Positions 16,912 through 25,557 of a stretch of DNA of 64,000 nucleotides are shown here, one piece after another. The DNA comes from Lichenicoccus sp964246745 (GTDB lineage Bacteria > Pseudomonadota > Alphaproteobacteria > Acetobacterales > Acetobacteraceae): contig CAXTRK010000002.1 in assembly GCA_964246745.1 (NCBI GenBank), forward strand, positions 62,001 to 126,000. The letters run 5' to 3'. Position numbers and translations under genes: made by a program. The notes under the pieces are model-generated. The model was not told the DNA's origin. It searched no databases and worked only from the letters and a program-made list of their open reading frames with translations. The first letter of the stretch is position 1. Every line of letters starts with the position of its first letter.

Positions 16912-18681
16912 TCAGGAGTCGGTGAACTGAAGTTCGGCAAGACGCGCGTAGAGGCCGCCCTCGCGGATCAGCGAGGCGTGGCTGCCGATGGCCGCGATGC
17001 GGCCCTGATCGAGCACGATGATCCGGTCGGCACGACGCACCGTGGCCAGCCGGTGCGCCACCACGAGAGTCGTGCGGCTGCGCGAGAGCATGGTGAGCGC
17101 CTGCTGCACGGCGCGCTCCGACTCCGCATCTAGCGCGCTGGTGGCCTCGTCGAGCAGCAGGATCGGGGCGTCGCGCAGCACCGCGCGGGCGATGGCGATG
17201 CGCTGCCGCTGGCCACCGGACAGGCGGATGCCCTTCTCGCCGAGAAAGCTGTCATAGCCGTGCGGCAGGCCGCGGATGAATTCGTCGGCGGCGGCGGCCT
17301 CTGCGGCGGCGCGCACGTCGGCGTCGGAGGCGTCCGGCCGGCTGTAGCGGATGTTCTCGCGCGCCGTGGTGCTGAAGATCACCGGGTCCTGTGGCACCAG
17401 TCCGATACGACGGCGCAGCTCACGCGGGTCGACAGAACTGATGTCAACGCCGTCGATGCGTATGGCGCCGCTCTCAGGGTCGTAGAAGCGCAGCAGCAAC
17501 TGGAACAAGGTGGTCTTGCCGGCGCCGGATGGTCCGACCAGCGCGGTGAACTCGCCCGGCTCGATGGTGAGGTCGATGCCGTCCAGCGCCGGGCTGGCGG
17601 GGCGCGCCGGATAGCGGAAGCTGACCGCGTCGAAGACGATACGGCCGCGCGAAGCGGCGTTGAAGTGGCGCGGGCGCGCGGGCGCGGCGATGGCCGGCTG
17701 CTCGCGCAGCACTTCCAGCACCCGCTCGGCGGCGCCGGCGGCGCGCTGCATCTCGCCCCACAGCTCGCTCATCGCGGCCCCCGAGCTGGCCAGCAGGACC
17801 GCGTAGAAGATGAAGGCGGAGAGCGCGCCGCCGCTGAGCCGCCCCTCGACCACGTCGCGGCCGCCGATCCACAGGCTCAGCGTGATCGCGCCGAAGCCGA
17901 GCAGGATCACGCACAGCAACTGCGTCGCCCGCGTGCGCACCCGGGTCAGCGCCGCTCCGACCGACTGCTCGACCAGGCTGGCGAAGCGGAAGCGGTCGGT
18001 CGTCTCGTGGGTGAAGGCCTGCACCGTGCGCAGAAAGTTCACGGTCTCCTCGGCATAGGTGCTGAGATCGCCGACGCGGTCCTGCGCCTGTCGCGACAGC
18101 CGCTTCTCCCGCCTGCCGAACAGGATCACCGGCGCCAGCACCAGCGGGACCACCAGCACGATGATGCCGGCGAGCTTGGCGCTGGTCGCCACCAGCATCA
18201 CGAAGGCGCCGACCAGCGTGAGCAGGTTGCGCACCCAGAGCGAGATCGCGGAGCCCGTCAGCGCCTGCAGCACCGAGACGTCCGCGGTCAGCCGTGCCAG
18301 GATGTCGCCGGTGCGCGCGGTCTCGAAGAAGCTGGGAGCGAGCGAGACGACCTTGTCGAACACGTCGCGTCGGATATCGGCGGCGACACGCTCGCCAAGC
18401 CAGGAGACCAGAAAGAAACGCGCCGAGGTGGCAACCGCGAGCGCCGCCACGATCGCCGCCATGGCAATGGCGGCATGGTTCAGCCGCGACAGGTTGTGCG
18501 TGCCGAAGCCGCCGTCGATCAGACGCCGTACGCCCTGGCCGATGGCGAGCACCAGGGCCGCCGCCGACAGCAGAGCGACGCTGGCGGCAAGCACGCGCCA
18601 GCCGTACGGGCGCATGTAGCCGAACAGCAGACGCAGCGACCGGATGTCCGCACGGGCCGATGGCCGGGTCGCGGCGCTCAC
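16912..18681 (-). CDS. MsbA-like ABC exporter (fused membrane and ATPase domains)
   Basis: A 589-residue half-transporter that would act as a homodimer in the inner membrane. Residues about 30-310 hold six membrane helices (FGYMRPYGWRVLAASVALL onward). The ATPase domain holds the Walker A motif GPSGAGKTT, the Q-loop region GLVPQDPVIF, the signature LSGGQRQRIAIARA, and Walker B ILLLDEATSALD, followed by the H-loop VAHRLATV. Members export lipid A, lipids or drugs; this one resembles the general MsbA/LmrA-like exporters of alphaproteobacteria and no substrate can be given. Its start overlaps the stop of the Rieske flavoprotein by 4 bases (18678-18681). Confidence 0.9.
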   Translation of the reverse strand: MSAATRPSARADIRSLRLLFGYMRPYGWRVLAASVALLSAAALVLAIGQGVRRLIDGGFGTHNLSRLNHAAIAMAAIVAALAVATSARFFLVSWLGERVAADIRRDVFDKVVSLAPSFFETARTGDILARLTADVSVLQALTGSAISLWVRNLLTLVGAFVMLVATSAKLAGIIVLVVPLVLAPVILFGRREKRLSRQAQDRVGDLSTYAEETVNFLRTVQAFTHETTDRFRFASLVEQSVGAALTRVRTRATQLLCVILLGFGAITLSLWIGGRDVVEGRLSGGALSAFIFYAVLLASSGAAMSELWGEMQRAAGAAERVLEVLREQPAIAAPARPRHFNAASRGRIVFDAVSFRYPARPASPALDGIDLTIEPGEFTALVGPSGAGKTTLFQLLLRFYDPESGAIRIDGVDISSVDPRELRRRIGLVPQDPVIFSTTARENIRYSRPDASDADVRAAAEAAAADEFIRGLPHGYDSFLGEKGIRLSGGQRQRIAIARAVLRDAPILLLDEATSALDAESERAVQQALTMLSRSRTTLVVAHRLATVRRADRIIVLDQGRIAAIGSHASLIREGGLYARLAELQFTDS

Positions 18682-20153
18682 CCGGTGGCGAACGGCTGGT
18701 CCGCGATCATCGACGCGGTTTGCGCCTCGCGTCCGCAGGCGACCACGCCGACCAGTGTGTCGCCGTGGCGGAGGCGCGCCAGGAAATCACCGGCGTCGAG
18801 ATCGCCGTCGACATGCACCTGATCGAATTCCTTTGGATGGCCGATATACTCGTAGCGCTTGCCGTAATGGTAGGTCCAGAAGAACGGCGTCGGCGGCGCG
18901 TGCGCGGTCTGTCCCAGCATGCCGGCGGCGGCGATGCGAGCGTGCTGCTGGGCGACGCGCCAATGCTCCACCCGCTGGTTCGCGCGATCTCCCAACGGAA
19001 AGCGCGCGGCATCACCGGCGACGAACACATCCATCCCCGCCCGCATTCCGGCATCGACCACGATGCCGCCATCCGCGGTCTGATCGAGGCCGGCCGCGAA
19101 GCCGGTGGCGGGCGTGATGCCGAGGCCGAGCAGCACCAGCCCGGCGGCCACACGCTGGCCATCATCGAGCACGACATGGTCCGCCGCGATGCGCACGAGG
19201 CTGCGTCCGCCGAACCAGCGCACGCCGTGGCTCTCGTGCAGGCGCCGGAACATCGCCCCGATGCGGCTGCCGAGTTGCTTCTCGAACGGGATGTCCTGCG
19301 GCGAGATCACTGAGACGGCGACATCCTGCTCGCGCAAGGCCGACGCCGCCTCCAGGCCGATGAAGCTGCCGCCGATGATCACCACCGGCGCCTTCTCGTG
19401 CAGACCGCCGAGGATCGCGTCCGCATCCTCGCGCGAGCGGAGCGTACGGACGTGCGGCAGATCGGCGCCCGGAACATCCGGTCGGCGCGGACTGCCGCCG
19501 GTGGCGATCAGTATACGGTCGTAGCCGAGCGTGCTGCCGTCCTTCAGCGACAGGATGCGCTTCGCGGGGTCAAGCGCCACCGCCTCGCCGTGGATACGCT
19601 CGATCCGGTGGGTCTCGTAGAACGCCGCCTCGCGCAGCTTTGGCGCCTCCTCTGGCGGCATCGCGCCCTGAAGCACGAACTTGCTGAGCGCCGTGCGGTC
19701 GTATGGGTCGCCCGGCTCGCTTCCCACCATGACGACGCGCCCCGAAAAGCCGAATTCGCGCAGCGCGCAGGCGGCGGCGGTGCCGGCGGCGCCCGCGCCC
19801 ACAATCAGCATCGTGCGTGAATCGGGCGCGGCAGGGGCCTTCGTTTGCGGCGGGATGGGGTCGGTCGAGACCAGCACGGCGCCATCCTCGATGCGGACCG
19901 GATAGCGCGTCAGCGCCTCGAGCGCCGGCGGTTCCAGCAAGGCGCCGTCGCTGAGCCGGAACTGCGCCTTGTGCCACGGGCAGATGATGCGCCCGTCGCA
20001 GACCGCGCCTTGCTCCAGCGGGGCTCCGGCGTGCGGGCAGTTGGCGGCGAAGGCATGCACTGCGCCGCCGTCGCGCACGAGAAGGATCTTGGTCTCGCCG
20101 AGCTCGATGGTGGTGGGGTGGTCGAGGTCGTCGAACATTGCGACCTGCTGCAT
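18678..20153 (-). CDS. AIF-like FAD/NAD reductase with N-terminal Rieske domain
   Basis: A 491-residue protein. Residues 1-105 form a Rieske [2Fe-2S] domain with both ligand pairs, CPHAG and CPWH, 18 residues apart. The remainder is a pyridine-nucleotide disulfide reductase fold: FAD motif VGAGAAGTAAACALREFG, NAD motif IIGGSFIGLEAASAL, and VFVAGDAARFPLG near the second FAD site. The architecture matches AIFL-type proteins and ferredoxin reductases of oxygenase systems. It probably passes electrons from NADH to an unknown acceptor. Start 20153 has GGAGC upstream. The exporter gene is coupled directly behind it. Confidence 0.88.
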   Translation of the reverse strand: MQQVAMFDDLDHPTTIELGETKILLVRDGGAVHAFAANCPHAGAPLEQGAVCDGRIICPWHKAQFRLSDGALLEPPALEALTRYPVRIEDGAVLVSTDPIPPQTKAPAAPDSRTMLIVGAGAAGTAAACALREFGFSGRVVMVGSEPGDPYDRTALSKFVLQGAMPPEEAPKLREAAFYETHRIERIHGEAVALDPAKRILSLKDGSTLGYDRILIATGGSPRRPDVPGADLPHVRTLRSREDADAILGGLHEKAPVVIIGGSFIGLEAASALREQDVAVSVISPQDIPFEKQLGSRIGAMFRRLHESHGVRWFGGRSLVRIAADHVVLDDGQRVAAGLVLLGLGITPATGFAAGLDQTADGGIVVDAGMRAGMDVFVAGDAARFPLGDRANQRVEHWRVAQQHARIAAAGMLGQTAHAPPTPFFWTYHYGKRYEYIGHPKEFDQVHVDGDLDAGDFLARLRHGDTLVGVVACGREAQTASMIADQPFATG

Positions 20154-20237
20154 GATGTGCTCCTGCTTTGTCTTGAGACGAGCGCAAGGCGCCTTGATCG
20201 GTTGCCGCCCGCTCCTGCTGATGATGGGGGACAAGCC

Positions 20238-20663
20238 ATGCGGCGATGGATTGCGACAGCGACGATACTCTTCGTGTGCGGCTGGGCGGCGGGCGCGACG
20301 CCCGCGCAGGCGCAGTTGATGGACAGCCTCAAGGGCGCCGGCTCCGGAATGGCGGGCGGGCTTGGCGGCTTGTCGATGCCGCAGGTCGGGTCCGCCAGCA
20401 GCGGCAACGTCGCCGGCGTGTTGAAATACTGCGTACGCAACAAGTATCTGGGCGCCAGCGGCGCCTCGACGGATAGCAGCCTGCTCGGCAAGCTCGGCAG
20501 CGGCGCCACCTCCAGCAGCCAGTATGAAGCGGGCAATCAGGGAACGCTTGAGACCGGCCAGGGGCGTGATGTCAGCCTCGGCGGCGGCAGCGGCTCGCTG
20601 AAGGGCAAGCTCACCCAGAAAGTCTGCGATCAGGTGCTCAGCCACGCCAAGTCGCTGCTGTGA
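20238..20663 (+). CDS. DUF2501 secreted protein (YjjA-like)
   Basis: A 141-residue exported protein: signal peptide MRRWIATATILFVCGWAAG ending near TPAQAQ. A low-complexity Gly/Ser/Leu mature part follows, and then NVAGVLKYCVRNKYLG, which is the hallmark of the DUF2501 family, with two cysteines (YC and VC near the end) that could pair in the periplasm. Function unknown. Start 20238 lies 7 bases after GGGGGAC. Its stop overlaps the GTG start of the next gene (GTGA), so it is coupled to the prolyl oligopeptidase. Confidence 0.85.
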   Translation: MRRWIATATILFVCGWAAGATPAQAQLMDSLKGAGSGMAGGLGGLSMPQVGSASSGNVAGVLKYCVRNKYLGASGASTDSSLLGKLGSGATSSSQYEAGNQGTLETGQGRDVSLGGGSGSLKGKLTQKVCDQVLSHAKSLL

Positions 20664-22843
20664 CGCGTATCGCGTTGCCGAGGCTGGTGATTGCGGCGGC
20701 GCTGCTGCTGGGCGCCGCCCCCATCTCCGCCTTGGGGCGCGATCCGACAGCGCCACGGACGCCGGCGCGGCCGGTCATGGACCATTATCATGGCGTCGCC
20801 GTGACCGACCCCTATCGCTGGCTCGAGAACGGCGACTCTGCCGCCGTGCAGGCCTGGTCGGCCGCTCAGAACAATCGCACACGCGGCTATCTCGACGGCA
20901 TCGCCATCCGCAACACGCTGCATGCGCGGCTGATGGCGGCGGCATCAAAGACATCGCCCTCCTATCACGACCTCACCGTGGCGGGCGGCAGGCTGTTCAC
21001 GCTGACTGTGCAGCCGCCGAAGCAGCAGCCGATGGTCACCGTGATGCCGCTCGACGCCAATCCCGCCCAGGCGCGCGCGGTGGTCGATCCGAATACGCTC
21101 GACCCGTCTGGACAGACCGCGATCGACTGGTTCGTGCCGTCTCCGGATGGCGGCAAGGTCGCGGTCTCGCTCTCCAAGAACGGCAGCGAGGACGGCGCCG
21201 TGCATGTCTTCGATGTCGCCACCGGCAAGCAGACCGGCGAGACAGTGCCGCGCGCGCAATATCCGACGGCAGGAGGCAGCCTGGCCTGGAAGGCGGATGG
21301 CTCCGGCTTCTGGTACACCCGCTATCCCGGAGCCGAGCGTCCGCCCGCTGACCGGCACTTCTATCAGCAGGTCTATTATCATGCGCTCGGCACCGATCCT
21401 GGGGCGGACAAATACGTGCTCGGCCGCGACTTGCCGCGCATCGCCGAGATCGCGCTGGACTCACGGCAGAACCCGCGCGCTGTCTTGGTATCGGTGGCGA
21501 ACGGCGACGGCGGCCAGTTCGAGCAGTACGTGATCGAGCCGGATGGCCATGTCGTCCAGGTCACGCACTTCTCCGACGACGCGGTGGCGGGCAGCATCGG
21601 CCCCGACAACGTGCTTTATCTTGTCTCCAAGAAGGCTGCGCCGCGCGGCAAAATCCTGGCGCTGCCGCTCTCCGACCTCGATCTCTCCCACGCCAGGCTG
21701 GTGGTTCCCGAGGGCAGCGGCGCGATCCAGGGTGGCGGCGAGTTCGGCGGCGAGGCCGTCGCCGTGACCAGGTCGGCACTCTATCTGCGAGAACTGGCTG
21801 GCGGCCCTTCGCGCGTGGCGATCTTCGCGCATGACGGCGCCCCCAAAGGCGAGATCACGCTGCCGCCGATATCGTCGGTGGACGAGCTCGAGCCGACCGG
21901 AGAGGGCCACGTGCTCTACGGCGTTCAGACCTATCTCACCCCGTATCGGGTCCTATCCTACGACGAGGCCGCAGGCACCAGCCAGGCCACGGCGCTCGCC
22001 GAGACCAGTCCGGTCTCGTTCGCCGACGCCCAGGTCGAGCGGATCTTCGCGACTTCCAAGGACGGCACCAGGATACCGGTCAACATCATCCGCCTGAAAG
22101 ACAGCAAGAACGACGCCAAGCGGCCCACCCTGCTCTACGGCTATGGCGGCTACGGCGTCTCGATGACGCCGCGTTTCGCCGGCGAGACAGCGCGTCTCTG
22201 GCTTGATGCCGGCGGCGTCTGGGCGATTGCCAACCTTCGCGGCGGCGGCGAATACGGCGAGACCTGGCACGAGCAAGGGGCGCTCACCCACAAGCAGCAC
22301 GTGTTCGACGATTTCCTCGCCTCGGCCCGCACGCTGATCGCCCGCGGCATCACCAGCCCGGCGCATCTCGCCATCCTCGGCGGCAGCAATGGCGGCCTGA
22401 CCATGGGCGCGGCCCTGACCCAGGCGCCGGTTCTGTTCCGCGCCGTGGTCTCGCTGGTCGGCATCTACGACATGATGCGAATCGAGCTCGACCCGAACGG
22501 CGCCTTCAACGTCACCGAATTCGGCACCGTCAACAACGCCGCCGATTTCAAGGCGATGCTGGCCTATTCGCCGTATCAGCATGTCCGCGACGGCGTGCGC
22601 TATCCCGCGGTGTTCATGGCCACCGGCACGCATGACGGACGCGTCAACCCGGCGCAGTCCCGCAAGATGATCGCGCGCCTGCAGGCCGCGACCACGTCCG
22701 GCTTGCCGATCTATCTGGCCATCAGCGACAAGTCCGGCCACGGCATCGGCAGCGCGCTCAGCGTCCGGGTGGACCAGCAGTCGGACTGGATGGCGTTCCT
22801 GTTCAACCAGCTCGGCATGAGCCTGCCCACGCGCGGCTCATGA
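20660..22843 (+). CDS. Prolyl oligopeptidase (S9A), exported
   Basis: A 727-residue serine peptidase that cuts after proline in short peptides. A signal peptide is present (MTRIALPRLVIAAALLLGAA), so it likely acts in the periplasm. The N-terminal beta-propeller begins with DHYHGVAVTDPYRWLENGDS, typical of S9A. The C-terminal hydrolase domain carries the nucleophile in GGSNGGL, the aspartate in GTHDGRVNP, and the histidine in DKSGHGIG. The start is GTG at 20660, overlapping the DUF2501 stop; the stop overlaps the next ATG by 4 bases. Length is normal for the family. Confidence 0.93.
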   Translation: MTRIALPRLVIAAALLLGAAPISALGRDPTAPRTPARPVMDHYHGVAVTDPYRWLENGDSAAVQAWSAAQNNRTRGYLDGIAIRNTLHARLMAAASKTSPSYHDLTVAGGRLFTLTVQPPKQQPMVTVMPLDANPAQARAVVDPNTLDPSGQTAIDWFVPSPDGGKVAVSLSKNGSEDGAVHVFDVATGKQTGETVPRAQYPTAGGSLAWKADGSGFWYTRYPGAERPPADRHFYQQVYYHALGTDPGADKYVLGRDLPRIAEIALDSRQNPRAVLVSVANGDGGQFEQYVIEPDGHVVQVTHFSDDAVAGSIGPDNVLYLVSKKAAPRGKILALPLSDLDLSHARLVVPEGSGAIQGGGEFGGEAVAVTRSALYLRELAGGPSRVAIFAHDGAPKGEITLPPISSVDELEPTGEGHVLYGVQTYLTPYRVLSYDEAAGTSQATALAETSPVSFADAQVERIFATSKDGTRIPVNIIRLKDSKNDAKRPTLLYGYGGYGVSMTPRFAGETARLWLDAGGVWAIANLRGGGEYGETWHEQGALTHKQHVFDDFLASARTLIARGITSPAHLAILGGSNGGLTMGAALTQAPVLFRAVVSLVGIYDMMRIELDPNGAFNVTEFGTVNNAADFKAMLAYSPYQHVRDGVRYPAVFMATGTHDGRVNPAQSRKMIARLQAATTSGLPIYLAISDKSGHGIGSALSVRVDQQSDWMAFLFNQLGMSLPTRGS

Positions 22844-23574
22844 CCATCCGCGTCGGCATCGGCGGCTGGACCTATGCACCGTGGCGCGGCAGTTTCTATC
22901 CCGAGGGGCTGAAGCACGCGGACGAATTGAGCTATGCCGCGCGGCATCTCACCTCGATCGAGATCAACGCCACCTTCTATCGCACGCAAACCCCCGAGAT
23001 CTTCCGCGCCTGGCGGGACGCGGCGCCGCCCGATTTTGTCTTTTCGGTCAAGGCCGCGCGTGCGGCTGCGGCGCGCACCGACGCTGACGCGGCGGCGGCT
23101 TCGATCGAGCGGTTTCTCGGCTCCGGAGTCACCGAGCTTGGCGCAGGCCTCGGCCCGATGCTCTGGCAGGTGCCGCCGACGCGCCGGTTTGATGCCGACA
23201 CCTTCGCCCGCTTCCTCGATCTGCTGCCGGCCGCGCGTGACGGGGTCGCACTGCGTCATGCGTTCGAGGCGCGTCATCCGAGTTTCGCGTCGCCCGAGGC
23301 GCTCGCCTTGCTGCGCGCCCGCAATATCGCGCTGGTCATCGTCGACCGGGACGACGCTCCGGACGCGCCGCCGCTCACCGCCGACTTCGTCTATCTTCGT
23401 CTGGAGCGTAGCGTGGGCGCGGAGCCGCTCGGTTACAGCGAGGACGCGCTCGATCGCTGGGCCTCCCGGCTACGCGGCATGTCCGCGCAGCGCGCGGTGT
23501 TCGCCTATGTGATCGCCGGTGCCAAGCATCGCGCGCCGGCGGCGGCTATGGCGCTGCTTGCGCGTCTGGGCTGA
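22840..23574 (+). CDS. DUF72 (YecE-like) protein
   Basis: A 244-residue TIM-barrel protein of the DUF72 family: VGIGGWTYAPWRGSFYPEGL at the N-terminus, TSIEINATFYRTQTP, FVFSVKA, then FEARHPSF. The biochemical role of the family is not established. The ATG at 22840 shares four bases with the stop of the prolyl oligopeptidase. It ends shortly before the riboflavin operon promoter. Confidence 0.9.
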   Translation: MTIRVGIGGWTYAPWRGSFYPEGLKHADELSYAARHLTSIEINATFYRTQTPEIFRAWRDAAPPDFVFSVKAARAAAARTDADAAAASIERFLGSGVTELGAGLGPMLWQVPPTRRFDADTFARFLDLLPAARDGVALRHAFEARHPSFASPEALALLRARNIALVIVDRDDAPDAPPLTADFVYLRLERSVGAEPLGYSEDALDRWASRLRGMSAQRAVFAYVIAGAKHRAPAAAMALLARLG

Positions 23575-23596
23575 ACGCTTCGCGGCACGTCGCATC

Positions 23597-23626
23597 TTGC
23601 GAAACCGGGACGCAACCCCTTAGTAA
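23597..23626 (+). promoter_or_regulatory. Candidate promoter of the riboflavin operon
   Basis: TTGCGA (23597-23602) and TTAGTA (23620-23625), 17 bases apart, lie about 30 bases upstream of the FMN riboswitch. They resemble -35 and -10 boxes of a housekeeping promoter. The position fits, but the -10 match is weak. Confidence 0.4.
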
Positions 23627-23655
23627 CTTCCGCCGGCTATGATCCGCCGGTGGAT

Positions 23656-23828
23656 GACGTTCTCGGGGCGGGGTGTAATTCCCCACCGGCGGTATTTGCG
23701 GCCAGCGCCGATTGTCGGCATGGGCGCATCAGCCCGCGAGCGCTCGCCGTTTTTTACGCGGCGAGGTCAAGCAGATCCGGTGTGACTCCGGAGCCGACGG
23801 TATAGTCCGGATGAGAGAGAACGCGGCC
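23656..23828 (+). ncRNA. FMN riboswitch (RFN element)
   Basis: The conserved RFN blocks are all present in order. They are TTCTCGGGGCGGGGTG with AATTCCCCACCGGCGGTA (23660-23694), GCCCGCGAGCGC (23732-23743), GATCCGGTGTGACTCCGGAGCCGACGGT (23775-23802) and TAGTCCGGATGAGAGAGAACG (23803-23823). The 3' strand of P1 pairs back to the first block. It sits in the leader of ribD, 75 bases before the start codon, so flavin mononucleotide should shut down the rib operon here. A hairpin-plus-T stretch (around 23740-23756) lies inside the variable arm. Confidence 0.95.
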
Positions 23829-23902
23829 ATGCGCGAAACCGCCGCACCTGCGGCCGTCAGCGTGTGGACGAGTGCGCCCTGAGCGTCCGGTAGGACAGGA
23901 CG

Positions 23903-24967
23903 ATGCGACGCGCTGGTGCTGCGGCTGGGCTTGAGAGAGGCGGACTGGACGGGAGTCTGATCGAACGCGGTTTCCGCGCGGCGATCGGCGAAGCGGTATG
24001 TCATGTGGGTGCCACCGCCCCCAACCCGCCGGTTGGCTGCGTCATTCTTGACTCAGCGGGTGCGATCCTCGCGGCCGCGGCTCATCATCGTGCCGGAGAG
24101 CCGCACGCCGAAGCCTTGGCGTTGCGTCTATGCCGCGAGCGACGGCTGCTCGATCAGGCCGCCACCGCGATCGTGACACTTGAGCCCTGCAACCATACCG
24201 GCCGCACTCCGCCCTGCACCGAGGCGATTCTGGCCAGCCCGATCAGCACGGTCTGGATCGGCAGCGCGGATCCAAACCCGCGCGTCGCCGGCGGCGGCGC
24301 AGCCCGGCTACGTGCCGCCGGTCTATCCGTGCACTGCCTGGAGCCGGACAGTGAGGCAGGCCACGACTGCGCCGCGCTGATTGCCCCATTTGCCCGGGCC
24401 ACGCGCGACGGACGGCCATGGATCACCGTCAAGCAGGCCCTCGATGCCGCCGGCGGCATGGTTCCGCCCGCTGGCGCGAGGACATTCACCGGGCCGGAGG
24501 CGTTGCTGCTCGCCCATCGGCTTCGTCGCGCCTGCGATGCGATCATCACCGGCGTCGGCACGATCGTGGCCGACAATCCGCTTTTCACCGTCCGCCATGT
24601 TGCGGACCATCCGCATCGCCGACGCATCCTGGCGGTGCCGGATCGCGGCGGCGGCGTTTCCGACGCCTATCGCCTGGACGCGGAGGCACGAGGCCTGTCG
24701 TTGCGCACCGCCCCCGACCTGCGCGCGCTGATCGCGTCGCTGTCACAGGAGGGCGTGCTCTGGGCACTGGTCGAGGCCGGCCCGCGCCTGCTCCGCGCGA
24801 TCCAGCGGGACGATCTCTGGGACGATTGGCTGACCATCCGCCAGGACAAAGCAGGCCACGATCATGTCGAATGGCGCGGCAAGCGAACCGCGACACCGTT
24901 GCGGCTGATTGATCCCGCGTTAACAGGGCATGCGCCGAAAGGGACACCATGTTCAGCGGCATCATAG
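23903..24967 (+). CDS. ribD: Bifunctional riboflavin deaminase/reductase
   Basis: A 354-residue enzyme for the second and third steps from GTP to riboflavin. The N-terminal deaminase domain (around residues 20-165) has the zinc-binding H in HAEALAL and the two cysteines in LEPCNHTGRTPPCTEAI, plus VGATAPNPPVGCVI. The C-terminal reductase domain has RPWITVKQALDAAGG and GVGTIVADNPLFTVR. Start 23903 follows AGGACAGGACG. Its 3' end overlaps the next gene by 19 bases. It is the first gene behind the FMN riboswitch. Confidence 0.95.
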   Translation: MRRAGAAAGLERGGLDGSLIERGFRAAIGEAVCHVGATAPNPPVGCVILDSAGAILAAAAHHRAGEPHAEALALRLCRERRLLDQAATAIVTLEPCNHTGRTPPCTEAILASPISTVWIGSADPNPRVAGGGAARLRAAGLSVHCLEPDSEAGHDCAALIAPFARATRDGRPWITVKQALDAAGGMVPPAGARTFTGPEALLLAHRLRRACDAIITGVGTIVADNPLFTVRHVADHPHRRRILAVPDRGGGVSDAYRLDAEARGLSLRTAPDLRALIASLSQEGVLWALVEAGPRLLRAIQRDDLWDDWLTIRQDKAGHDHVEWRGKRTATPLRLIDPALTGHAPKGTPCSAAS

Positions 24968-25557
24968 AAAAGCTTGGTCGGGTGCGTGCCGTGGAACCAG
25001 GCGCGCACGATAGTCGACTCGTGCTCGATACCGGCTTTGCCGACCTTGCCGCTGGCGAGAGCGTCGCGGTCAACGGCGTCTGTCTCACGGTCACCGAGTT
25101 CGACACAGGCGGCATGGCGGCCTTCTTCGTCAGTCCCGAGACCCTCGACCGCACCAGCCTCGGCGCCTTGCGGCAGGGCGGCCGCTGCAACCTGGAACGC
25201 GCGGTGACGCCTTCCACCCGACTCTCCGGCCATATCGTGCAGGGGCATGTCGACGCTGTCGCCACGCTCGCCTCGGTGGAGGCGCGCGGCGATGCCTGGG
25301 CGCTGACACTGGACCTGCCGGACGCCCTGCGCCGCTACTGCGTGGGCAAGGGCTCGGTCACGCTGGACGGCATCAGCCTGACCATCAACAGGGTTCTGCC
25401 GTCCGCGTCCGCCGGGCATTTCAGCGTCGCGGTAATGATCATCCCGCACACCTGGGAGCATACCAACCTCGGCATGCTCACGCCTCCAGCACCCGTCAAT
25501 GTCGAGGTCGACGTGATCGCCAAGTATGTGGAGCAGCTATGTCAGCGTCCGATCTGA
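24949..25557 (+). CDS. ribE: Riboflavin synthase
   Basis: A 202-residue enzyme that converts two lumazine molecules to riboflavin. It opens with the hallmark MFSGIIEKLGRV and shows the internal duplication of the family: VAVNGVCLTVTE and later VTLDGISLTINR, and SRLSGHIVQGHVDA. The ATG lies 19 bases inside ribD and the stop lies 19 bases inside ribBA, so the three are translationally linked. It is an alpha-type synthase trimer subunit of normal length. Confidence 0.96.
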   Translation: MFSGIIEKLGRVRAVEPGAHDSRLVLDTGFADLAAGESVAVNGVCLTVTEFDTGGMAAFFVSPETLDRTSLGALRQGGRCNLERAVTPSTRLSGHIVQGHVDAVATLASVEARGDAWALTLDLPDALRRYCVGKGSVTLDGISLTINRVLPSASAGHFSVAVMIIPHTWEHTNLGMLTPPAPVNVEVDVIAKYVEQLCQRPI

